Assembly (NCBI RefSeq): GCF_008973715.1
Contig: NZ_WBOL01000018.1
Coordinates: 1 to 50,584 of the forward strand
Reading direction: 5' to 3'
Length of the DNA: 50,584 nucleotides
Source: Nitrincola schmidtii
Lineage (GTDB): Bacteria; Pseudomonadota; Gammaproteobacteria; Pseudomonadales; Balneatricaceae
The position numbers were made by a program, and so were the translations under genes. Of this stretch, positions 23,359-32,289 are shown piece after piece (within the stretch, counting starts at the first letter, position 1; each line of letters starts with the position of its first letter). The notes under the pieces are model-generated. The model saw nothing but the letters and a program-made list of their open reading frames with translations, was not told the origin of the DNA and ran no database searches.

Positions 23359-24540
23359 ATGCGTGAAGTTGTTATTGTTGCTGCAGGACGTACAGCGGTC
23401 GGTGCTTTTAATGGTTCGCTCGCGTCTCAATCAGCGGCCATGTTAGGCGCTACCGTAATTAAAGGTTTATTAGAAAAACACGCCATTGCACCCGAAAACA
23501 TCGACGAAGTCATCATGGGTCAAGTCCTGACAGCAGGCTGTGGACAAAACCCTGCTCGCCAAGCATTGATCCATGCAGGCATTCCAAAAGAAGTACCTGC
23601 ACTAACCATCAACAAAGTGTGCGGCTCTGGTCTTAAAGCGATTCAAATGGCTGTCCAAGCAATTCGTTGTGGTGATGCAGAAATGATCGTTGCGGGCGGT
23701 CAAGAGAACATGTCATCTTCTCCTCACATCCTGCCAAATTCACGTAATGGTGCACGCATGGGCGACTGGAAGATGGTCGACACCATGATCACTGATGGTT
23801 TATGGGATGCCTTCAATAACTACCACATGGGCATCACAACCGAAAACATCGTCGAGAAATATGGTTTTACCCGTGAAGAGCAAGATGCCTTTGCTGTTGC
23901 TTCACAGAATAAAGCGGAAGCGGCTGTTACCTCGGGTCGTTTCAAAGATGAAATCATTCCTGTCGTTATTCCACAGCGCAAAGGCGATCCAGTGGTCTTT
24001 GATACTGACGAGCAACCACGTCTGGGCTGTACTCTCGATGCACTCGCCAAATTGCGTCCAGCATTCAAAAAAGATGGCACCGTCACCGCAGGAAACAGCT
24101 CTACCATTAACGATGGTGCTGCTGCAGTGATCGTTTGCTCTGCAGAAAAAGCTGCCGAACTCGGCTTGAAGCCCTTAGCGCGTATCAAGTCTTATGCATC
24201 TGCAGGTGTCGATCCTGCAATCATGGGCACCGGCCCTATCTGCGCTACTCAAAAAGCATTAGAGAAAGCGGGTTGGACGGTAGATGATCTAGAGCTTGTT
24301 GAAGCCAACGAAGCCTTTGCTGCTCAAGCCATGTCTGTTAACAAGGATCTAGGCTGGAACACCGATATAGTCAATGTTAACGGCGGTGCTATTGCACTGG
24401 GCCACCCTATCGGTGCATCCGGTTGCCGTGTATTCGTCAGCTTATTGCACGAAATGAACAAGCGTGACGCTAAGAAAGGCCTAGCCACTCTGTGTATCGG
24501 TGGTGGTATGGGAACTGCACTGGCTGTAGAGCGCGACTAA
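23359..24540 (+). CDS. phaA: acetyl-CoA acetyltransferase (beta-ketothiolase)
   Basis: Condenses two acetyl-CoA to acetoacetyl-CoA or runs in reverse. The 393-residue protein has the acylated Cys88 in [10 protein letters not shown], the catalytic His in GHPIGASG (near 349) and the second cysteine, Cys379, in CIGGGMG. Family members are named atoB, phaA or phbA, and sequence alone does not separate the roles. A PHB-depolymerase relic 4 kb downstream makes a polyhydroxyalkanoate role possible but unproven. GAGGA precedes the ATG. It is a single gene flanked by terminators on both sides. Confidence 0.93.
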   Translation: MREVVIVAAGRTAVGAFNGSLASQSAAMLGATVIKGLLEKHAIAPENIDEVIMGQVLTAGCGQNPARQALIHAGIPKEVPALTINKVCGSGLKAIQMAVQAIRCGDAEMIVAGGQENMSSSPHILPNSRNGARMGDWKMVDTMITDGLWDAFNNYHMGITTENIVEKYGFTREEQDAFAVASQNKAEAAVTSGRFKDEIIPVVIPQRKGDPVVFDTDEQPRLGCTLDALAKLRPAFKKDGTVTAGNSSTINDGAAAVIVCSAEKAAELGLKPLARIKSYASAGVDPAIMGTGPICATQKALEKAGWTVDDLELVEANEAFAAQAMSVNKDLGWNTDIVNVNGGAIALGHPIGASGCRVFVSLLHEMNKRDAKKGLATLCIGGGMGTALAVERD

Positions 24541-24582
24541 CCGTCAAACCTTTAGCGGTAAAGCACAGTCAGTAAAACTCGT

Positions 24583-24613
24583 AAAGCCAGTAGATTTTTA
24601 TCTACTGGCTTTT
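24583..24613. terminator. intrinsic terminator after thiolase gene
   Basis: AAAGCCAGTAGA (24583-24594) pairs perfectly with 24601-24612 around a 6-base loop, with T-rich sequence following on the plus strand. It ends the thiolase transcript; the convergent gene at 24624 stops beside it, so it may serve both. Confidence 0.85.
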
Positions 24614-24623
24614 TTATGGGCGG

Positions 24624-25463
24624 TTAGAGATAACAAACAATAGCCCCTTTACCGACTCCTTCGTATGCTCGAACTTCAACCTGAGAATCTGGAAACTCTT
24701 CACGCACCTGATCTGCAAGATGCTGTGCAATTTGCTCGACCGTCGTTTCAGTCTCCATCATATAGCAGCACTGCTTAGGCAAGGTCAGTTCAAATTGACC
24801 TTGAGGAGCTTCATAACGAAAGGTTAAGTGATCCTTGTCATCCTGAACCAAATGATCACGGGTTCCTAAATAGATATCAGCAAACTGTTGTGCCCAGTAT
24901 TGCTCTATATCTTGTCGACGCTTTTGATCTATGCGTATCTGCACACGTGATCTGTGTCCATGCGCGATTCGCTGACAATTGCCTTTGTGTTGCTGCAATC
25001 CATGACTGTAATGGTAAAAGGCACCTTCAATAGGTTCAGCCACAAAACGTAACTCTAAAGACTCTACTTGCTCTGGAAACAACGCCAGCAGCTGATCTTC
25101 ACACCAACGTGCAACGGTTTGCTGTTGTATTTCAGCAATGGGAATTAACGCAATTGCCTGATCTGGCGCTTTACAAAAAAAGTGTTTGCCATTCGGATAG
25201 CGCCAACCAACTTCTGTTTGACCGTCATACTGCTCAACGCTCAAATCTGCCATACCGGTAGCGACCACCAGCATATGATCAAGGTTGGCGTCTAACCAGG
25301 TTTTGATGCGTTTTTTCACCACACCAAAATCGCAAATCATACCCTGCTGATCAAGCTTCCCTTCAAGAACTAACTGTGCTTCCCAAGACTCTCCCATTAA
25401 TCCTCTCTGCGGATGCAGGTAGGAAAAATCCACATGGGTAAGGTTATCAACAAATAGTTTCAC
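24624..25463 (-). CDS. duplicated 6-pyruvoyl-tetrahydropterin synthase-like protein
   Basis: A 279-residue protein made of two halves of the PTPS/QueD fold. The second half keeps the histidine cluster expected for zinc (His154, then HGH at 168-170, in an H-G-N-C...HGHRS context). The first half has the framework (VDFSYLHPQRG, a GESWEAQLVLEG strand, CDFGVVKKRIKTWLD, LDH) but lacks the HxH pair, so it may be structural only. True QueD proteins are about 120 residues. A role in pterin or 7-deazaguanine chemistry is possible, but the exact reaction cannot be stated. It is a single gene between terminator and rsuA. Confidence 0.8.
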   Translation of the reverse strand: MKLFVDNLTHVDFSYLHPQRGLMGESWEAQLVLEGKLDQQGMICDFGVVKKRIKTWLDANLDHMLVVATGMADLSVEQYDGQTEVGWRYPNGKHFFCKAPDQAIALIPIAEIQQQTVARWCEDQLLALFPEQVESLELRFVAEPIEGAFYHYSHGLQQHKGNCQRIAHGHRSRVQIRIDQKRRQDIEQYWAQQFADIYLGTRDHLVQDDKDHLTFRYEAPQGQFELTLPKQCCYMMETETTVEQIAQHLADQVREEFPDSQVEVRAYEGVGKGAIVCYL

Positions 25464-25594
25464 ACAGGCCTCTTGAAATCATCTAAACAGACCATCATTT
25501 TAGCCTAAAGGGAAAGGCTTTTCATGATACAAACTGTAAGGGAAAGCTATCGATACCCTTTTATGTCTCGATAGGCATGACTATTTTCGTTCTG

Positions 25595-25614
25595 ATGCCA
25601 TTTTGTCATGGCAT
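25595..25614. repeat. short inverted repeat upstream of rsuA
   Basis: ATGCCAT (25595-25601) and ATGGCAT (25608-25614) are separated by six bases, about 55 bases before the rsuA start. A second inverted pair, CTATCGA and TCGATAG, lies just upstream in the same gap. A TATAAT box is visible at about 25635. These may be operators, but I do not recognise a regulator. Confidence 0.3.
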
Positions 25615-25668
25615 ACCTTTGATCCAGCTTACGTTATAATTCTTCTTTTTTTCAACGTTGGAAAACCC

Positions 25669-26379
25669 ATGCGACTGGACAAATACCTTGCACAAACCAC
25701 CGGACTTTCACGCAAAGACGTTAAGAAACGCTTGCATGCTGGATTGGTCAAGGTGAATGATCAAGAAGAGAAAGACAGTGGACGCCATGTGAGTAGCGAA
25801 GACGTCATCATCCTGGATGGTGAACGACTGTCAGAGCCTCGTGCTCGTTATCTGATGCTGCATAAACCTGATGGCTATGTTTGCTCAAACGATGACCCTA
25901 CGCATGTCACCGCATTGACGCTGATTGACTTACCTGCTGCTGAGAAGCTGATTATCGCGGGACGGTTAGATTTAGACACCACGGGATTATTGTTACTCAC
26001 TGATGATGGTCAATGGTCACACCGCATCACCTCACCCCGTCACAAACTGCCTAAGCGCTACCGGGTATTTCTAGATGAACCCCTTTGCCCTGATGCAGAA
26101 ACCTTGCTGCAGCAAGGCATTATTTTACGCAGTGAAGCCAAGCGAACTAAACCCTCTCAACTGCAACGCATAAGCGATACCGAAGTACTGCTAACCTTGA
26201 CGGAAGGCCGCTATCATCAAGTAAAGCGTATGTTTGCTGCACTGGATAACCGTGTCGTCGCACTGCATCGCGAACAGATCGGAGAGATCGTCCTTGATCC
26301 AGAGTTAGCAGCTGGTGAATACCGTGACTTGACGGAAGAGGAGATCGCGTCAGTGTTTAAAGAGAAAGATAACACATGA
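25669..26379 (+). CDS. rsuA: 16S rRNA pseudouridine(516) synthase
   Basis: Isomerises U516 of 16S rRNA. The 236-residue protein has an N-terminal S4 domain (MRLDKYLAQTTGLSRKDV) and the RsuA-family catalytic segment GRLDLDTTGLL with the nucleophile Asp101. The frame runs 66 bases further upstream, but the conserved N-terminus begins at this ATG and the length then matches E. coli RsuA. The 3' end overlaps rsmC by four bases (ATGA), pairing two 16S-modifying enzymes in one transcript. Confidence 0.93.
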   Translation: MRLDKYLAQTTGLSRKDVKKRLHAGLVKVNDQEEKDSGRHVSSEDVIILDGERLSEPRARYLMLHKPDGYVCSNDDPTHVTALTLIDLPAAEKLIIAGRLDLDTTGLLLLTDDGQWSHRITSPRHKLPKRYRVFLDEPLCPDAETLLQQGIILRSEAKRTKPSQLQRISDTEVLLTLTEGRYHQVKRMFAALDNRVVALHREQIGEIVLDPELAAGEYRDLTEEEIASVFKEKDNT

Positions 26380-27464
26380 GCGTCATTGATCCAGCCAACC
26401 AGTATTTACTGCAACTTTTACGCGAAGCACCCAGTGAAACCTTGTGGTGGGTTGATGAAAATATTCTGACCTTACCTACCACCATTAAAGGGATTAGCGC
26501 GATCACTAATCGCTACGACCTGTATCAGCAACTTAAGCAACATCACTGGCCAGCAAATTTTAGTGACTTTGACGCTAGCCATATTGCAGAATCAAGCCTC
26601 TCTTGCGTATTACTGCGACTGCCAAAAGAAAAATCCTTAGTACACTTTTTGATTAACCAAACCGCCAGACTACTGAAACCCGGTGGAGAACTCTGCCTCA
26701 TTGGCGACAAAAGTGAAGGCATACGTGGCTTTAATAAGCGTGCAGCCACACGTCTTGGCGGTAACTTAGAAGAGAAAAAGATCAGCGGAGGCCTGTGGTT
26801 TGGTAAAATAACTTCCAACCCTGGTAAAGCAGGAGAGCCCTTGGATGATCACAACTATCCCCAGCTTCGAGAAGTATTGGATTCGTTCGACACAGGCTTT
26901 CAGTTTATCAGTAAACCAGGGGTCTATGGCTGGCAAAAGATCGACTCAGGGAGCCACTTTCTGATAGAACATTTACCTGGGATGCTAGACCAGCCTCTTC
27001 CCTTGAGCGGTAAAGTCTTAGATTTAGGCTGTGGATACGGTTATCTCAGCCTTAAAGCCGCCGGACCGCAAACGCACTTGACGTGTACTGATAATAATGC
27101 GGCTGCACTGATGTGTTGTGAAGCGAATTTGGCTGCGCGGCATTTATCAGGTCACGTCATAGCCTCTAATGCGGGTGACCTAGTTAGCGATCAATATGAC
27201 ACCATTCTGTGTAACCCACCCTTTCACAGTGGGTTTGCAACCAATACCGAACTCACCGAACGGTTTGTTGCTGCAGCGGCACGCTGCCTAAAATCGAACG
27301 GAAACGCCTGCTTTGTGGTCAATAAACATATTGCAATAGAACAGAAGGCCAGTAAATATTTTGCTAACATATCCGTATACACAGAAAATAATCATTTTAA
27401 GCTGATACACCTAAGACAGCCTAAAGCGAGTAAAACCAAATATTTGCACACCAGCGATCAATAG
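26376..27464 (+). CDS. rsmC: 16S rRNA (guanine-1207-N2)-methyltransferase
   Basis: SAM-dependent methylation of G1207 in 16S rRNA. The 362-residue protein has a degenerate N-terminal methyltransferase-like half (1-170) and a catalytic C-terminal half with the SAM-binding DLGCGYGYLSL (about 216-226) and the catalytic NPPFHSGF (about 282-289). The duplicated layout is that of RsmC/RsmD-like enzymes; RlmG is a close relative and cannot be fully excluded. Translation is coupled to rsuA by the ATGA overlap. A membrane protein gene follows after eight bases. Confidence 0.88.
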   Translation: MSVIDPANQYLLQLLREAPSETLWWVDENILTLPTTIKGISAITNRYDLYQQLKQHHWPANFSDFDASHIAESSLSCVLLRLPKEKSLVHFLINQTARLLKPGGELCLIGDKSEGIRGFNKRAATRLGGNLEEKKISGGLWFGKITSNPGKAGEPLDDHNYPQLREVLDSFDTGFQFISKPGVYGWQKIDSGSHFLIEHLPGMLDQPLPLSGKVLDLGCGYGYLSLKAAGPQTHLTCTDNNAAALMCCEANLAARHLSGHVIASNAGDLVSDQYDTILCNPPFHSGFATNTELTERFVAAAARCLKSNGNACFVVNKHIAIEQKASKYFANISVYTENNHFKLIHLRQPKASKTKYLHTSDQ

Positions 27465-27472
27465 GAACCTCA

Positions 27473-28129
27473 ATGACATTCGAATACTTACGTCAGTCTT
27501 TATTCTTTTTTAGACAGCATTTTATCACCCTGGCAGCGATACAGTTACCCTTCTTAGCACTCATCGGGGTGCTGGGTTTTATTATGCAAGGCAACATGGG
27601 TGTCAGTGAGGGCGAAGGCGCCGGCGGCTTTCTACTACTTGGATTACTTCAACTGGGTTTACTACCACTTTACTGGGGTGCCACCATTTTCTATATGCAA
27701 TCTGTGCTTGATGGAAAACCCTTATCACCGATGAATGCGATCAGTTTAGGTATGACCAGCTGGGGACGCTTATTGATTACCTATCTTCTAAATGGACTGG
27801 CGGTCATGCTGGGATTAATAGCGCTGATTGTCCCCGGTGTCGTGGTAGGCGTTCGTCTAGCTTTCGCGGACTATATTTGTGTATTAGAAAACAAGTCTGC
27901 TACAGAATCGTTAAAGCAAAGCTGGTCGCAAACACAACCCTATTTTTGGATGATGCTGCAAGGTTTTATCCTCATTTTCCTATCCTTGTTTCTTCTAGAA
28001 ATGCTGATTCAACAGATCGTAGGTGCCAATGTTGTTGGCATGTTATTTTCTTTGGTCGTCGACTTTTGCGGCGTCATTCTGACAGTATTTGGCTTTCGCG
28101 TATTTAGCGCGATGAGAGACGCTCGGTAG
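27473..28129 (+). CDS. YciC-like integral membrane protein
   Basis: A 218-residue protein with about five or six membrane helices (near 17-36, 51-75, 101-128, 148-170, 182-205) and a characteristic LIVPGVVVGVRLAFADYICVLE segment around 118-140 with SLKQSW after it. That layout resembles the UPF0259/YciC and related membrane families; the function is unknown. It lies eight bases downstream of rsmC on the same strand. Its last codons run into a short tandem repeat. Confidence 0.75.
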   Translation: MTFEYLRQSLFFFRQHFITLAAIQLPFLALIGVLGFIMQGNMGVSEGEGAGGFLLLGLLQLGLLPLYWGATIFYMQSVLDGKPLSPMNAISLGMTSWGRLLITYLLNGLAVMLGLIALIVPGVVVGVRLAFADYICVLENKSATESLKQSWSQTQPYFWMMLQGFILIFLSLFLLEMLIQQIVGANVVGMLFSLVVDFCGVILTVFGFRVFSAMRDAR

Positions 28130-28159
28130 GAGACGCCCAGTAAGGGACGCTCAGTAAAA
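28116..28159 (+). repeat. three tandem ~15-bp repeats
   Basis: Imperfect tandem units GAGACGCTCGGTAG (28116-28129), GAGACGCCCAGTAAG (28130-28144) and GGACGCTCAGTAAAA (28145-28159). The first covers the last codons and stop of the YciC-like gene, and each copy ends in a TA(A/G) stop-like triplet. It probably arose by slippage. Confidence 0.7.
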
Positions 28160-28163
28160 TACG

Positions 28164-28199
28164 ACTAGTAACTGACTATCAACGATGATTAGTTACTAG
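28164..28199. repeat. 9-bp inverted repeat after YciC-like gene
   Basis: CTAGTAACT (28165-28173) pairs with AGTTACTAG (28191-28199), and two more pairs are possible inside. The loop is 17 bases and there is no T-run. It could be a weak or Rho-linked terminator of the rsuA-rsmC transcript. Confidence 0.4.
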
Positions 28200-28214
28200 C
28201 AATTACTCCATATG

Positions 28215-28266
28215 TGCAATAGTAAACAGACACGTTTACGTCTGTAGCTTACCCTCGGGTATTGCA
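28215..28266 (+). other. nested 17-bp stem-loop in the gap before the PHB depolymerase relic
   Basis: Three arms nest around one loop: TGCAATA/TATTGCA (28215-28221 with 28260-28266), GTAA/TTAC (28222-28225 with 28249-28252) and ACAGAC/GTCTGT (28226-28231 with 28240-28245). Internal loops AGC and CCTCGGG lie on the 3' side. It is either a structured leader/small RNA or a set of binding sites. I see no gene in 28160-28384. Confidence 0.4.
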
Positions 28267-28384
28267 GACAGTTTGCGGTGTTATCCTCGATCGTAACGTC
28301 AGCAGTCAAGTTTTTAGTTTAAACGACTACTAAAGAGCGCGCATTAAGGCTCGTTCTGTTCGTTAAAGCACAGGAGCGCATAAC

Positions 28385-29422
28385 ATAGTCAAGCGTCGTC
28401 GCACGACCTCATGGAGTAATATCATCGCTCGCGGGCTGACAACGGCTACGCGAAAGGCGGTTCGTTCTGGATCTGGTAAAGTCAAACGTGCAGCGACCCT
28501 CGCCGTTACCAAGGCGAAGCAGGCCGCACACACATCACCACCAGGCAAGGGTCTCTGGTTTCCAGGGCTAGCTATTGGAGTGACCGGTGCTCGTAGCTTC
28601 CAAGTTTATCGACCTCTTAACATTCGCACGAATGAGCGTGTACCTCTGCTGGTCATGCTGCATGGGTGCGGTCAAGACGCACAAAGCTTTGCGATGAGCA
28701 CGCGCATGAACCGGGTTGCAGATCGTGAACGCTTTATAGTCCTCTACCCTGAACAAGATCGTCTATCCAATGCGCAGGGCTGCTGGAACTGGTTTGATAC
28801 GACAGCGGGTCGAGCGTTCGGGGAAGCTGAGCTGATCATGAATGCGATCGATCAGGCTTGCCTCCTTTATCCGATCGATACTGAACGGGTAGCGGTAGCA
28901 GGACTCTCTGCAGGTGCCAGCATGGCCGTATTGTTAGTCTCGCGTCATCCAGAGCGTTTTCAAGCGGTAGTGATGCACTCCGGAATTCCACCCGGCACTG
29001 CGTATTCGACTCTATCAGCGATTGCTGCTATGCATGGTTTTCGTGAAGCGGGAAGTTTGAATGCTACACCTGCAACCATGGCCAAGTCTTGGCCAGCATT
29101 GCTAGTGATTCACGGAGATAGGGATAACGTGGTGGCCGCCAGTAATGGGCTCTCTGCGGTAAACGCTTGGGCAGAAGCAGCCGGTGCACGCAAGTGTGCT
29201 GCACGTAAAATACAACGGGGTAAACGCTACCCAATGACCATCACGGACTTCAAGTGCGGCGCGAAAACCGTAGCCAGCCTGGTTGGAATTGAGTCTCTTT
29301 GACATGCATGGAGTGGTGGTGCAACCAGTGGCAGCGAGTTTAGCGACCCGCGCGGCCCTGATGCCTCACGCATGGTCTGGGCGTTTGTAGCGCGACAGTA
29401 CAAACTGCTTCCATCTCACTGA
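28385..29422 (+). pseudogene. PHB depolymerase family esterase, broken at start and near active-site His
   Basis: The translated frame matches the LpqC/PhaZ-like PHB depolymerase family: a basic N-terminal tail, FQVYRPLNI, VMLHGCGQDA, the lipase box GLSAGAS, IHGDRD (catalytic Asp) and, after an in-frame TGA at 29300-29302, HAWSGG (catalytic His) and FSDPRGPDASRMVW up to a TGA at 29420. Two lesions are visible. The expected start, eight bases after AGGAG, is ATA (28385) instead of ATG. The Gly codon before HAWSGG (GGA in the family pattern GHAWSGG) is TGA. The only canonical internal start is GTG at 28580, which would give a 240-residue product lacking the catalytic His. Readthrough of the TGA cannot be excluded. 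Confidence 0.85.
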
Positions 29423-29538
29423 TAAAGCGGATTATCGCCACTAAGCACATAAAAATCTGATGTCACGGATTCCGTTTCCAACACTATTTGTTAGTATTTG
29501 TCGCCCAAAACCTTGTCAAACAGTCATGCTCTTTGCAA

Positions 29539-29577
29539 TAAAAAAGCGCCAAGAATAAAATTCAAGGCGCTTTTTTA
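29539..29577 (-). terminator. intrinsic terminator of pnp
   Basis: On the minus strand, AAAAAAGCGCC and GGCGCTTTTTT pair around a loop that itself contains GAAT/ATTC. It lies about 30 bases beyond the pnp stop. The A-run and T-run on the two sides make it potentially bidirectional. The bases from 29423 to 29538 hold no gene I can see. Confidence 0.9.
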
Positions 29578-29604
29578 AGTTTAGATGCAGGGAAAGCCTT
29601 AGCC

Positions 29605-31713
29605 TTAGTTGCTAACGGACTCGTCTTCTTCCAGATCTTTCATGGATAGTTTGATGCGTCCACGCACATCAACATCGAGTACCTTAACCTTCACGATGTC
29701 ATCCATCTTGATATAGTCAGTGACGGCTTTCACTCGCTCGTTGGCGATTTGAGAGATATGAACTAAGCCATCTTTACCTGGCAGAATGTTCACAAACGCA
29801 CCAAATTCTTCTAGACGAACGACTTTACCTTCGTAGATTTTGCCCACTTCGGCTTCAGCGGTAATCGCAAGAATACGATCGACTGCTTTTTTAGCATTCT
29901 CTTTGTTATCTGCATACACACGAACGGTACCGTCATCTTCGATATCGATCGCAGCACCCGTTTCTTCAGTCAGGGCACGAATGGTCGCACCACCTTTACC
30001 GATCACATCACGGATCTTTTCAGGATTCACTTTTAGCTGAGTCATTGCAGGTGCATTATCAGGCAGCTCTGGACGGCTATAGCCAATCACTTTCGCCATT
30101 TCGCGAAGAATGTGCTTACGCGCGTGCATCGCCTGGTCTAAAGCGATCTCCATGATCTCTTCAGTGATACCGGTAATTTTGATATCCATCTGCAAAGCGG
30201 TAATACCGCTCTCAGTACCCGCTACTTTGAAGTCCATATCACCTAGGTGATCTTCGTCACCTAAAATATCAGTCAGGACAGCAAAACGATCACCTTCTTT
30301 GACCAGACCCATCGCAATACCAGCAACTGGAGCTTTCAACGGCACACCCGCATCCATCAGTGCAAGCGATGCACCACATACTGATGCCATCGAACTTGAA
30401 CCGTTAGACTCAGTGATCTCTGATACGACACGAATGGTGTATGGGAACTCATCTAGTGAAGGCAGCATCGCTTGAACGCCACGACGCGCCAAACGTCCAT
30501 GACCAATCTCACGACGCCCAGGGCCTGCCATACGACCGGCTTCACCGACAGAGTAAGATGGGAAGTTATACTGCAGCATAAAGTTATCTTTACGCTCACC
30601 TTCAATCGCATCAATAATCTGCATATCGCGTGCTGTACCGAGAGTACAGGTAACGATAGCTTGCGTTTCACCACGCGTAAATAATGAAGAACCATGTACA
30701 CTGTGTAGTGTATTGATTTCCACATTGATAGGGCGAACCGTTTTGGTGTCGCGGCCATCGATACGTGGAAGACCATCAACAATACGTCCACGTACGGTAT
30801 CTTTTTCGATACTGCCAAAGACTTTTTTAACGGCTTCCGCTGAAGGCGCATTTTCTTCGCCGGTTGCCAAGGCAGAAACCACTTCGTCACGTAGTGCGCG
30901 AACGTTATCTTGGCGCTGAACCTTGTCAGCAACTTGGTAAGCATCACTTAAACGACTACCTAACAGACCTTGTACCTTAGCGGTTAAGTCTTCATCTTTC
31001 GCTGCAGGTGTCCAATCCCACGTTGGCTTAGCAGCTTCAGCTGCAAACTCGTTAATCGCGGTAATGACGACTTGCATCTCTTGATGAGCATACAGGACAG
31101 CACCTAGCATCTCATCTTCGGTTAATTCTTTCGCTTCTGACTCAACCATCAGCACTGCGTCAGAAGTACCCGCTACTACCATGTCTAGCTCAGAAACGGC
31201 TAACTTGGCATAACTAGGGTTAAGGATATAACCTTCTTCTTCAGTAAAGCCAACGCGTGCCGCACCGATAGGTCCTTGGAAAGGAATACCAGAGATTGCC
31301 AACGCTGCTGACGTACCGATCATGGCGGCCATATCTGGATCGGTCGCTTTATCAGAAGACATCACCTGACACACGACCTGTACTTCATTCATGAAGCCTT
31401 TCGGGAAAAGCGGACGAATAGGACGGTCGATTAGACGCGACGTCAAGGTTTCTTTTTCAGTAGGGCGTGCTTCACGCTTGAAGAAACCACCAGGAATACG
31501 ACCGACTGCGTAGTATTTTTCTTGGTAATGAACTGAAAGAGGGAAGAAATCCTGACCTTCTTTCGCTTCTTTAACACCCACAACGGTACAGAGTACTTGT
31601 GTTTTTTCATTCACAGTAACCATGACGGCACCGGTGGCTTGACGCGCAATTTTACCTGTTTCTAAGGTAACGGTTTGCTCACCGTATTGGAACGTTTTGG
31701 TAATCGCTTGCAC
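29605..31713 (-). CDS. pnp: polyribonucleotide nucleotidyltransferase (PNPase)
   Basis: Trimeric 3'-5' phosphorolytic exonuclease and degradosome component. The 702-residue product has two RNase PH domains, with [16 protein letters not shown] and the [14 protein letters not shown] segment in the second, then a KH domain (about 555-615) and an S1 domain (about 620-690, [19 protein letters not shown]). The start is a GTG (31711-31713) with AAGGAG upstream. It follows rpsO after a 180-base gap holding the rpsO terminator and a long leader hairpin, an arrangement like E. coli, where PNPase and RNase III autoregulate pnp. Confidence 0.97.
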   Translation of the reverse strand: MQAITKTFQYGEQTVTLETGKIARQATGAVMVTVNEKTQVLCTVVGVKEAKEGQDFFPLSVHYQEKYYAVGRIPGGFFKREARPTEKETLTSRLIDRPIRPLFPKGFMNEVQVVCQVMSSDKATDPDMAAMIGTSAALAISGIPFQGPIGAARVGFTEEEGYILNPSYAKLAVSELDMVVAGTSDAVLMVESEAKELTEDEMLGAVLYAHQEMQVVITAINEFAAEAAKPTWDWTPAAKDEDLTAKVQGLLGSRLSDAYQVADKVQRQDNVRALRDEVVSALATGEENAPSAEAVKKVFGSIEKDTVRGRIVDGLPRIDGRDTKTVRPINVEINTLHSVHGSSLFTRGETQAIVTCTLGTARDMQIIDAIEGERKDNFMLQYNFPSYSVGEAGRMAGPGRREIGHGRLARRGVQAMLPSLDEFPYTIRVVSEITESNGSSSMASVCGASLALMDAGVPLKAPVAGIAMGLVKEGDRFAVLTDILGDEDHLGDMDFKVAGTESGITALQMDIKITGITEEIMEIALDQAMHARKHILREMAKVIGYSRPELPDNAPAMTQLKVNPEKIRDVIGKGGATIRALTEETGAAIDIEDDGTVRVYADNKENAKKAVDRILAITAEAEVGKIYEGKVVRLEEFGAFVNILPGKDGLVHISQIANERVKAVTDYIKMDDIVKVKVLDVDVRGRIKLSMKDLEEDESVSN

Positions 31714-31773
31714 GATAAACTCCTTGTTTCAATTAGAGTATCAGCAACCAAAACCAACCATGCTATTCTTTGA

Positions 31774-31821
31774 GCCAGTACTCAGCTATAGGCTGTTAGC
31801 AACCTACACCTGAGTACAGGC
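31774..31821 (-). promoter_or_regulatory. long hairpin in pnp leader
   Basis: In the untranslated region before pnp, GCC-A-GTACTCAG (31774-31785) can pair with CTGAGTAC-A-GGC (31810-31821), and inside it TAGG (31789-31792) with CCTA (31803-31806). It lies about 60 bases upstream of the pnp start. E. coli pnp mRNA carries leader hairpins cut by RNase III that let PNPase repress its own synthesis. This is a candidate equivalent, by position and shape only. Confidence 0.55.
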
Positions 31822-31848
31822 CAGATGATTGTCAATGTTTTAGTGCTG

Positions 31849-31879
31849 AAAAAAACAGGGCCATACGAATATGGCCCTG
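31849..31879 (-). terminator. rpsO intrinsic terminator with UUCG loop
   Basis: On the minus strand, CAGGGCCATA-TTCG-TATGGCCCTG is a perfect 10-base stem closed by a UUCG loop and followed by seven T. It lies 15 bases after the rpsO stop and before pnp, so pnp is expressed by readthrough, by a promoter in the 180-base gap, or both. Confidence 0.92.
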
Positions 31880-31893
31880 GGTATTACAAAAGC

Positions 31894-32163
31894 TTAGCGG
31901 CGCAGACCTAAACGAGCGATCAATTCGAGGTAACGGTCAGCATCTTTACGCTTCAAGTAGTCTAGAAGCTTACGACGCTGGTTAACCATACGAATCAAAC
32001 CACGACGTGAATGGTGGTCTTGCTTGTTAGCTTTGAAGTGATCCTGTAAACCAACAATGTTTGCAGTTAACAGTGCAACTTGTACTTCTGGTGAACCAGT
32101 ATCGCCAGGACCACGACCAAATTCAGCAACGATTTCGGCCTTCTTCTCAGTAGCTAATGCCAT
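31894..32163 (-). CDS. rpsO: 30S ribosomal protein S15
   Basis: Primary 16S-binding protein of the small subunit. The product is 89 residues starting [15 protein letters not shown], with the conserved [20 protein letters not shown] and [10 protein letters not shown] segments. I chose this ATG because AAAGGAG lies six bases upstream and the length is that of the family; the open frame continues upstream without meaning. A small CAACC/GGTTG hairpin (32190-32203) sits about 25 bases before the start and might take part in S15 autoregulation, which is known in several bacteria. Confidence 0.97.
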   Translation of the reverse strand: MALATEKKAEIVAEFGRGPGDTGSPEVQVALLTANIVGLQDHFKANKQDHHSRRGLIRMVNQRRKLLDYLKRKDADRYLELIARLGLRR

Positions 32164-32289
32164 TTCTTTCTCCTTTAACAATATGCTCACAACCCTTAGG
32201 TTGCTGGTTAGTAGACGCGCAGGGCCGGGCATATTTCCAGTACTGCGTCAGTAAACACAGATCTTTTGACCTATGTTTGTTTTAAAAAT

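Noticed and set aside
29300-29302. TGA in the depolymerase frame as a selenocysteine codon
   Set aside because: The family has glycine at this place (GHAWSGG), not cysteine, and no selenocysteine insertion hairpin is apparent downstream; a nonsense mutation is simpler.
28363-29305. Minus-strand frames opposite the depolymerase relic
   Set aside because: They have no family resemblance, whereas the plus strand gives a continuous, family-like translation on both sides of the TGA.
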